From Tillandsia leiboldiana (lineage: Eukaryota > Streptophyta > Magnoliopsida > Poales > Bromeliaceae), in NCBI GenBank assembly GCA_029204045.2, contig CM055076.1:8870346-8934345 (forward strand): a stretch of 64,000 nucleotides of DNA, written 5' to 3'. The first letter of the stretch is position 1; every line of letters begins with the position of its first letter. The position numbers were made by a program, and so were the translations under genes. The notes below the pieces were generated by a model, which was not told the origin of the DNA, made no database searches, and saw only the letters and a program-made list of their open reading frames with translations. This document shows positions 56,304 to 64,000 of this stretch, one piece after another.

Positions 56304-57553
56304 TGTTAAGGATTTTGTATTGGCGTATTTCGTGAAGTGGTTTAAGACTTGCAGATTGAAGATGAAGATTTTTGGATCATATACCTCAATCTCAAGAAAG
56401 AAGAATTCAAAAGGATCAGGTACGTTTAACTAAATAATTTTTGTGATCCGAAAACTTCTTATAATGTAGAAACACTTGGATGGATTTTTAATTGCATAAA
56501 AATAAAAAACTGGACATGTTATATGTTCAGGATTCGGATCAGGACATTCCAGTCCGGACCCCGAACATAGATTAGTTCATGCGGAATTTTAGTCCGGACC
56601 TCCCCTGTTTCAGTCCGGACCCCGAACAAGGATTCTGCAGAAATCGCATGAACAGTCCGGACCGTTCATCTTTCAGTCCGGACCCCGAACATGATTTTTC
56701 AGGAAATTCTCTGAAAAATGACGACAGTCCGGATCAAGCCAAATCCAGTCCGGACCGCCGAGCGGGAAAAATTCTGTTAAGTTAGTTTTTGATGCTTATC
56801 TCTTTCCAAAAGTTTCTAACCTATAAATAAACCCTGATTTCATCTTTTAGGGTATCCGTGAATTAATCAAAAAATTGATTAAGTAAAATTAGAAAAATTC
56901 ACAAATATAGAGAAGAAAGGAAATCACGATTAAATTCATGTTTCTTCATCTATATTGTTCAATTTGATTCTAGGTTTTTCAAACACCTATTTTTCATAGA
57001 ATCAAATTGAAGAATACTTATATGGTATTTCCTTATCTATCTTTGATCTAAGTATTCGGAGAATCATCACCAAACAAAACAACGATCTATCAAAATCGGC
57101 GCGAGGATTCGCGTGGCCTTGTGGATTCAAGGTGTGATCGCTCTCATGGATTCGGAGCGAGGCGCGTTCATGTGATCGAGGCGTGCCACATTGGTGAAGA
57201 CCGTGGATTCGGTTGGACGTCGTGGATTCGGCGTTGGGACGCAAATCGTGGATTCGAGAAGCGTTCGGAGCGAGCGGAGAAGATCAACTACGAGCGTATG
57301 AAAAAGGTTGAGTCGTAGGTTTACGGTAAATCACCTTGTACGTGTTTTAATTCTAGTGGATTTCGCCGTGTTATCGGTCCCGTGGTTTTTTACTCCTGTG
57401 ACGGAGTTTTCCACGTAAATCTTGCGTACTTTATTTATTTTCCGCATTGGGTTATTTTTACGCAACGATTTGGTGTGTTTATTGTTTACACCTATTCACC
57501 CCCCCTCTAGGTGGTTTTTCCCCTATTCAGATCCATATATCCCATAACCCACA
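56304..57553 (+). repeat. V 3' LTR
   Basis: 1250 bp, TGTTAAGG to ACCCACA. Seven AGTCCGGACC-type palindromes (56551-56756), TATAAATA at 56822, a GTGGATTCG array (57118-57260) and a C-tract hairpin (57488-57513). Confidence 0.9.
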
Positions 57554-57669
57554 CTTTTAATCGGCACTTATGAGTGCCACAAAAAAATGCCAGAAAAAAT
57601 ATTTTTTGTCACTTTTTATACTTTTTCTGGCTATTTAAATTGCCACGAAAAGTACCTTTCGGTGTAGTG
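57554..57669 (-). mobile_element. CACTA-type transposon end
   Basis: On the minus strand the sequence from 57669 reads CACTACACCGAAAGGTAC, a typical CACTA terminus, with GTGGCA-type subterminal motifs. The element is cut at 57554 by V, so only 116 bp are seen. Confidence 0.65.
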
Positions 57670-58544
57670 AAATTTGTATATCTACAATCAAATCTGTATA
57701 TCTGTATATCTACACCCCCCTCTTGAATTCATATCCTAAGAAGTGTATATCTATAATCAAATCTGTAACCCTTTCAAATAATCTCAACACTTGTAACATC
57801 AAATCGAGCAAAAAAACATCGAGATTGGATTCATATCCTAAAATACATCACAAATGAGGCATCACACAAATCGTTAACACAAAGTAATCGAATCTCTCAA
57901 CTTTTAAAATAATCTCAACACTCGTAACATCAAAATCAAGCAAAAACATATAGAGTAGATTCATATGCTAAAATATAATCACAAATGAGGCATCATAGGA
58001 AGTGAATTTTGATGAGAGAGAGAGAGAGAGATAAAGAGAGAGAGCTCACTTTGCGATCTCGAGGCGATGGCGGGGATGATTGGGCCCTAGGCGAGGATCA
58101 ATTTGTAGATCTCCACGAGCACCTTCTCGTCGTACTCCTTCCGCCGTGGCTGCGATCTATGGTGATCTATTTGGATCCATCGTCAGAATTGGAGCTCACC
58201 ACGAGCACCTTCACATTGTATTCCTCTCGCAAAGGAAGAGGAGTGTCGTGTCGGGTTAGTGCTTGGATCAGGAGGGAGGGAGAGGATGAGAGGGGTAAAG
58301 GGGGAGGAATGGGGAGAGAGAGAGGGCAGATTTTGGTGGAGAAGGGTATTGGGCTTTGGGCCAAAGTTTGTGACAGGTAGAGGTGGTGTGTGGTGGGCTG
58401 AGTAAGAATAGTATTTTTTTTTTTTTGGGTTGGGTTTAAATTTGGATCTTGATGAATTATTTTTAAAAGGTTTTGGATATAAATGAGACACTTGCACAAA
58501 AGTGTCCCAATAATATGTCACTATAACCTTATTGTGTTGTAGTG
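57670..58544 (-). mobile_element. Second CACTA-like end with short unexplained frame
   Basis: On the minus strand the sequence from 58544 reads CACTACAACACAATAAGG and then ATAGTGACA, a subterminal motif common in plant CACTA-like elements. The other end is not identified. A frame at 58009-58380 starts in a GAGA repeat and has no recognisable domain, so I do not call it a gene. Confidence 0.5.
57769..57997. repeat. Two-copy tandem repeat near CACTA ends
   Basis: Two copies of about 100 bp, starting near 57769 and 57898 (shared AATAATCTCAACAC and CACAAATGAGGCATCA). Confidence 0.75.
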
Positions 58545-59879
58545 TGTGTATATATATATATAGTACGTCTTCTATTTTCTTTAAAAGCACGGAGGCCTCT
58601 ATGCTTGCAACTTGTTTTTGATAAAGGGACATGCAATTCAAGGATCGACTATGCTAGGTATGATCTACACTATTAGAATTATTTAGAAATCAAATTTTTC
58701 GCTTCCAATCCTTGCGAGCGAAGAGAATTTCTCGCTCGTCTCGGTCTCGACAGGGGCAAAATTCTTTTCATCTCCACCCAATTTAGGGCAGATCCCAATA
58801 GGGATTAGAATCCGCGGAATAACTTGCTATTCATAGATAAGATAGAAATTATAAAAATATGAGGGATAAAGTACAAAAGTGAATATTTATAGAGAATTTT
58901 TTACATGTTAGTTGTTTTTTATGGTATAAAATTTATTTGAATATAGATCATTTTGATTCGACTACCAATTTTTTAAAATTTTAATTTTAGTACCTAATAA
59001 TTTAATTTATTCTATTTAAGTAATTTGATACTTAAAATATAAAATTTAACCTAGTTGTTTACTTTAATAAATTTATGATTATGTAAATTGCTTAAAATAT
59101 ACTAACGGACCGTAAAGATAGACAATACATTTAATTTTTGAAATTAAAGATCCACTCATGGACTCAAATTAAGTAAATCAAATCAAGTAAATTAAGTATT
59201 TAATTATACAATATTGCACTGTAATTTATATATTTTTTTACTTCTAGCAAGATTGCTTTCTATTTTTTTTTTTTCCAAAGCCATCACTCAACTATTATTG
59301 TTATTATTAATTTTTCAGTCCCTACATTATAAGCAATAAATTTATAATTTTGTGTGAAAGTTACTAAAAAATACTAGTTATAAATAACATAGCATATTTT
59401 CAAAATATTTTGACTTAAAAAATAACAAAATATATAAAAATAAAAAAGTTATTAAAAATAAATAGATAATTTTTTTTAATAAGTTTATCGTAGAGATTTA
59501 TTTTATATATTTTTTACTTAACCGTAGAGATTGATGAAAAAAAATAAAAATGAGTAATATTTTTGAGAAAATAAATAGTATACCACAAAAAAGAAAAAAA
59601 TTTAAATAAGAGATTGATAAAATATAATATGCAATGTTGTTTTTGAAAACAATGGTATTATATATATAGTAGATAAAACTAATAGTAAAGCAATAGAATG
59701 TAATTAAGCCTAAATTAAGAAAAAATTATTCAAAAAAAATGTAAATCTTAGGCCTCTCCGTTTAAGATTTATAAAAATCTAAATAAATTTTAATAAAACT
59801 AAAAAAATTAATGTGATAAATAAAAAATTAATAGCTTTTATATAAAATAGGCATAAGAAATAGACCATATTTTGAAATA
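58545..59879. other. AT-rich region without recognisable features
   Basis: Strongly AT-rich, with TA microsatellite at 58548-58562 and short poly-A/T runs. I see no coding, transposon end or RNA gene. Confidence 0.6.
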
Positions 59880-59891
59880 CTAGTTAAAGAC

Positions 59892-59904
59892 CCGCGCTTC
59901 GCGG
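59892..59904 (-). terminator. Helitron 3' hairpin
   Basis: CCGCG-CTT-CGCGG, 5-bp GC stem, 8 bases inside the terminal CTAG. In Helitrons this hairpin marks the end of transposition. Confidence 0.85.
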
Positions 59905-60165
59905 CGGACGAATAAATTTACAGCAAATTAATATTAATAATTAATAATTAATAAGCAATAAATAATAAAATATTTATAAAGATAAAAATATGTTATATAT
60001 TATAAGGTTTTCAACATTATAAATTAGCAGAAAGGAGCACAAAAGTACAATTGCTACATATATTAATTGTTCATTAACTAATAGCAACATTTCAATTTTA
60101 AATCCAAAAAGATGCACGATTAATACGTAGAGCAGTCTAATTATTTGTTGTTAGTAGAAAAGACT

Positions 60166-62340
60166 AATTATTTCTTGCTGGTCGATGGTCCCTCATCTTC
60201 TGTGAGTTAACAAAAAATAAAAGATTTCATGGTGAAAAGCTCACTCAAAGGGAGGTTGGTACAACAAAATTACCTAAAACGTTTTTTGCCTGGTTCTTCT
60301 ATATCTGAAGTTAATTCAGCAACATCTTTAGACAATCTGATAAAAACCAACATAGTACATTAGTAACTGGAACATGATATTTCATACATGCAAGATCATG
60401 TAGAGAGAAAAAGAAATTAGCTATACCTAGAACGTGATATTGCCGACGGAGATATTTCTCCAAATATGTCATTCTGAGTATGTGCGGAAGGAGTTAAAAC
60501 TATCTGTTCTTCGATTTCAGGTTGATATTTTTGGTATAACTGGTTTTGGACCTTTGTTGGAACTTCGGAGGAGAAACACTTACTGACCTTAAATGATCTA
60601 ATGCCCAAGCTTAACTTATAAGTATCGATCGTAACTTGAAAAATATGTTTTTCGCCGATTAAATTTTTAATAACTAAAGGGAGAGTAAATTGGTCAGAGT
60701 CATCAGCAGTAGCAAGGTTTTGGGCAGGTACATGGATTAGATCCTGTGCAACTCTCCCAAGTATAGTGAAGTTGGCATCACCAGTCTCATCAGCAACAAT
60801 TGCATCCAATTTGTACCTGTTATTTTTTAATTTCACAGCAATATGTGAAATGCAAGAGTTGAAAAATATGAGATTAAAATACGTAATTTCATCCAATCAA
60901 CCCACCATGGCATAGGGGGTTCATCATTTTTTCCACAATGTCCACAGCAAAATTCTTCTCCATAACTTTTAATTGCTGATCTGCATCCACGACAGGCTTT
61001 ATACCACCAACCATATGAGCAGTCTATTGATTTCAATGTCACATCTCATGTAAACTTTACATTCTGGAGGAAGAAAAAAAATATATTTTCAAGTTGTCAT
61101 GAAATTCTAAATAATAATGTAGTAGTCAAAAAGTATTTGTAACCTGAATTTCGGATTGCTCTAGACTCATCAGCTCGCATATTTTTTTTCTATTAAGCTG
61201 CATTTCTTCTAAAGGACTAATAGTTGCTTGTTGTGTGTTTGCAGTCCGATTAATACGATCAATTGGTCGTTGAATTCTGTTAATGATTTTTGTCGATTAT
61301 AAACTATTTAGTTGAGTACAATTGAATGTAATTAACAAAGATTATTCATACCTGTGCTGAAAATCGAGAACCTCCGGAATCTGTAATTCCATGTATAACT
61401 TCGAGGCGGAAGATGTAGAGAGGTATATTTTATCTGGAAATCGTAGTTTGTAATTTTTTTTTTTTTCTTAGTCAGGAAAGTAAGGGAATATGTACATTTT
61501 AGAAACTACAGAGTATAGTAGTACCTTGATATGTTCGAACAGTCATAGCAGCGAGGATGACAACAACAGGACCGTTCGCATCTCTTTCGAATATCAAGCT
61601 TTCATCGATTTCAACAGCAAAATTATCCCATAATGTGATAGACAACTTGTTTTTCCTATATAAGAATAAAAGAAAGAAAAGAAATGATAGCGAAGAGCAA
61701 TAAGACAGACAAATTATTTGTTTAATCATTACGCACTGTAAGTCTTCTATCTCCAATTTTCTAATCGGTGTTTGTGCTTGTCCGACGTATGTGTAGCCAA
61801 TAGAACCCAAAGAAACGATACGACCAAGTACATCTGGTAGAAGTGAAATGCTTAATTTCTTAATGTATAGGGTCAAAACATAACAGGAAAAAAAAATGAC
61901 GAACAAATAATATCACCTGAGAGACAGCTATCGTTATTTCTCCTACTGTGAATGCAGTCAAAACTAACAAATTTGAAGCTGTATAAAGGCATTGAGTCGA
62001 TGTCCTCTGTGATTCGAACTACTTTCGTCCACTTACCAATCATGACCATATAATCTTCGTCGATAACCTTGAATTTTTTTACTCGGGATAACGGTAAAGT
62101 TCTCAACGAAGTATACACTTCCTTCTTCTAATGATTGCCTAAACTGTATAGCATCTTGTTTGCGTATGGTTGTCTGAATTGAATCTCGCCGAAGGAAAAC
62201 GGCAAAAATATATTTCAGGAAATAACCATAATATGAAAGAATAATTTGAAAGTATTACAATACTTCACTTTTTCATCAATAAGAAGGCAGTCCAAACTCA
62301 GGATTTGTTCGCGCATAGTCGGTATTTTTGCATCCCACAT
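60166..62340 (-). pseudogene. Helitron RPA70-like single-strand DNA binding gene, multi-exon
   Basis: Recognisable blocks on the minus strand, in order: N-terminal OB-fold with MREQILSLDCLLIDEK (about 62270-62340) and FRQSLEEGSVYT with VIDEDYMVMIG (62030-62140); central OB-fold DVLGRIVSLGS (61810-61840) and KLSITLWDNFAVEID with GPVVVILAAM (61520-61650); zinc-ribbon YKACRGC to CGHCG (60930-61000); C-terminal OB-fold YKLDAIVADETG with FTILG (60740-60830). Splice-like junctions separate them; possible last exons lie at 60276-60338 and 60166-60201. It would bind single-stranded DNA during rolling-circle transposition. I see one stop in a poorly placed stretch near 62215, which may be intronic. 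The start codon is uncertain, so intact versus decayed cannot be settled. Confidence 0.7.
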
Positions 62341-62544
62341 TCTTCCGATCCTTACTTTAATTTTGCGACACTATTGTTTTAGGGATGGCTGAGATAAAAG
62401 AACATAGTCCATAGGAATCCTGCTAACCTGATTTCTATCACAAGGCAATAAGAAAGGAAATATCAATTTAAACCATACTTGGGTGTGTTGGAAAAAAGAG
62501 GGAAAAAAATTTGATGGCAGACATTGTAGTGTTATGAAGAACTT

Positions 62545-64000
62545 CTAGCAAACAGGGAAGTCAACATCAACTAAACCATTATCCGATGGCAGGTCTTCAA
62601 AAATTTCACGATACACAATGTTCCTGGTACATCCTTTAGGTTCATTTTCGTTGTTCTCAATCAAAATTCGTAGACCTTCTCGTGAAGTAACACGCGAAAC
62701 AGCGACCTAAAGTTGGCCATGAGAGAATACCGGACGTGGCAAATAAATACCTACCCGTTGTAATGTATGTCCCTGACTTTTGTTAATCGTCATTGCATAA
62801 CATAAACGGATTGGAAATTGTCTCCTTTTAAATGTAAACGGCCATTTTGTGTCAACGACATGCATTATAATGCGAGGAATATAAACCTTTGTACCAATGT
62901 GGCTCCCGGTAAAAATTTGTGCTTCAATAATCCTTGAGGCTATTTGAGTAACAATTAGTCGTGTTCCATTACATAAGCATGCGCTTTGATTAATATTCCG
63001 CAGCAACATTATAGGTGCGCCAACTTTCAATTTTAGCTCATGATGTGGAAGCCTATTAAACTTCAATGAATTTAGAAATTCAATAGGATAAAGAACGTTG
63101 TTCTCATCCGCCTTCGCCGAAGTATTACATATCGAGTCAGAGCTTAAATATATCTTTTCTTCACCGGGAATTAGAGATAGTACATATGCGTTGATTATGT
63201 CAGCCGTCTCATTTATAGGAGTAATAATAGCCCTATCCTTCAGGTATGCAGGATAATTGAACTTTTTATCAATGTCGTCATATATCATTGAAATAATAGT
63301 TTGCACTCCATTCACGGCAGTATGTATATTTATGTCATCTGGAATTTTGATCCAAGTTGCTTCATCCTCTCCCTCAACCTCTACTGTTTCTAATTTTCCA
63401 TCACCAAGTTCGAGTATCCACTTTGCAAATTTAAGCATTAACCTTCTTGTTGAATTACTTATTGAATTTTGTCTGAGCCTCATATTGGTTTTTAAACGAA
63501 AAACTTTGCACTCATCCCATCTATACGACTTTGTGAGTGATACGCTAATTATATCTTGCCTTGTTCCTCCAGTAACAACAGGAAGTATTTGTCTAAAATC
63601 TCCACCGAGTAGAATTGTCTTGCCGCCGAAAAGTTTCTCGCCATCAGTAGAGTCCCATACTTGTACAATATCCTTCAATGATCTGTCTAAAGCTTCAAAA
63701 CAATTTCTATGGTTCATTGGAGCTTCATCCCAAACAATCAAGTTAGTGTGTGTGAGCAAATCTGCAAGTTGGCTCCCTCGCTTGATCTCGCATGTTGAGA
63801 AATCATCAATTTTAATTGGTATTTTAAATCTTGAGTCCGCTGTTCGACCCCCTGGTAGAAGTAGCGATGCTATTCCAGATGAAGCAACGGCTAATACTAT
63901 CTTTCCTTCACAACGGACTTTTGAAATAATTGTTTGCCAAAGATAGGTTTTACCTGTTCCTCCATGGCCATAAACAAATATAACATCTCCTTTATTTCCG
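62545..64000 (-). pseudogene. Helitron Rep-helicase, PIF1-like helicase end, one stop
   Basis: 5' part is beyond the window. Walker A GHGGTGKT (63946-63969), ASSGIASLLLPGGRTA (63839-63886), Walker B VWDEAP (63719-63738), LGGDFRQILPVV (63580-63615) and the INKSQG motif (62776-62793) are all present, as in PIF1/Helitron helicases. The frame is open from 64000 to a TAG at 62707-62709, in the place of the conserved tyrosine of the GQLYVA motif VI. After that the same frame continues with VAVSRVTSREGL and ends at 62545. The single stop would remove motif VI, so this copy is probably not autonomous. It is otherwise well preserved. Confidence 0.88.

Larger units (their letters stand above)
54480..57553 (+). 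mobile_element. Copia element V, 3' part only
   Basis: Contains the region after pol, the third ORF, polypurine tracts and 3' LTR of a Sirevirus-like copia element related to B. Its 5' LTR, gag and pol are absent; the left edge coincides with the end of the Z LTR at 54479, so Z may have inserted here and a later deletion removed the rest. Confidence 0.85.
59880..64000 (-). mobile_element. Helitron, 3' half
   Basis: The minus strand ends in a GC-rich hairpin followed after 8 nt by CTAG at 59883-59880, then T in the flank, the standard Helitron 3' end and A/T insertion site. Inside are an RPA-like gene and the helicase part of a Rep-helicase gene, the usual plant set. The Rep domain and the 5' TC end lie beyond 64000. 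Confidence 0.9.

Noticed and set aside
58009..58380. Possible 123-codon gene
   Set aside because: Starts in a GAGA microsatellite, overlaps an antisense frame of equal length and has no domain; kept only as part of the CACTA-like region.

Overview
The window is plant nuclear DNA, almost certainly pericentromeric or other heterochromatic sequence, and consists almost entirely of nested transposable elements. The evidence is plant LTR retrotransposons primed by initiator tRNA-Met (TGGTATCAGAGC sites), Ty3/gypsy chromovirus, Tat-type gypsy and Ty1/copia proteins, CACTA termini, and a plant-type Helitron with helicase and RPA-like genes. I see no host gene, rRNA or tRNA gene. I cannot name the species; a flowering plant, probably a eudicot, is the most I would say. 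Names X, Y, Z (gypsy), W, A, B, V (copia) are labels for this report only.

Layout. 1-4865 and 22736-23895: old, degenerate gypsy element X1 (minus strand). Its 5' LTR is split by a young gypsy chromovirus Y (plus, 4866-22731, GATG duplicated at the flanks) with a nearly intact gag-pol. Y's own 5' LTR is split by an even younger copia-type element W (plus, 7179-13579, 5-bp duplication GTGAG) that carries gag but no pol. 23896-39300: two copia copies head to tail on the minus strand (A, truncated, and B, complete), sharing the middle LTR; B carries an extra ORF after pol. 39301-45125: a second copy of X (X2). 45126-47982: minus-strand Tat-lineage gypsy pol remnant plus a short repeat-bearing segment. 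47983-54479: a third gypsy family, Z (minus), whose LTR carries several tandem repeats. 54480-57553: the 3' part of another copia element, V (plus), with the same extra ORF as B. 57554-58544: CACTA-type ends. 58545-59879: AT-rich DNA with nothing recognisable. 59880-64000: 3' half of a Helitron (minus) with an RPA-like gene and the helicase end of the Rep-helicase gene.

How the parts relate. X, Y and Z are related long-LTR (3-4 kb) gypsy families; Y alone codes for a full enzyme set, so X and Z could only have moved with help. W encodes a Gag closely related to that of B and keeps priming and polypurine sites, so it looks like a gag-only passenger of a B-like copia element. A/B, V and W share several features I associate with the Sirevirus branch of copia: repeated polypurine tracts before the 3' LTR, palindrome arrays upstream of the TATA box, and (B and V) an additional ORF after pol.

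The most interesting signals are: (i) a conserved module in B and V that repeats the LTR's palindrome and TATA arrangement inside the element, followed by a leader with a candidate intron and the third ORF; (ii) coordinated change of a palindrome core from ATCCGGAT to GTCCGGAC between copia families; (iii) a perfect 10-bp hairpin kept in the LTRs of X and Y with unrelated loops; (iv) hairpin-forming tandem repeats with compensatory changes in Z and near the Tat fragment; (v) a conserved noncoding block of about 110 bp shared by W and B.
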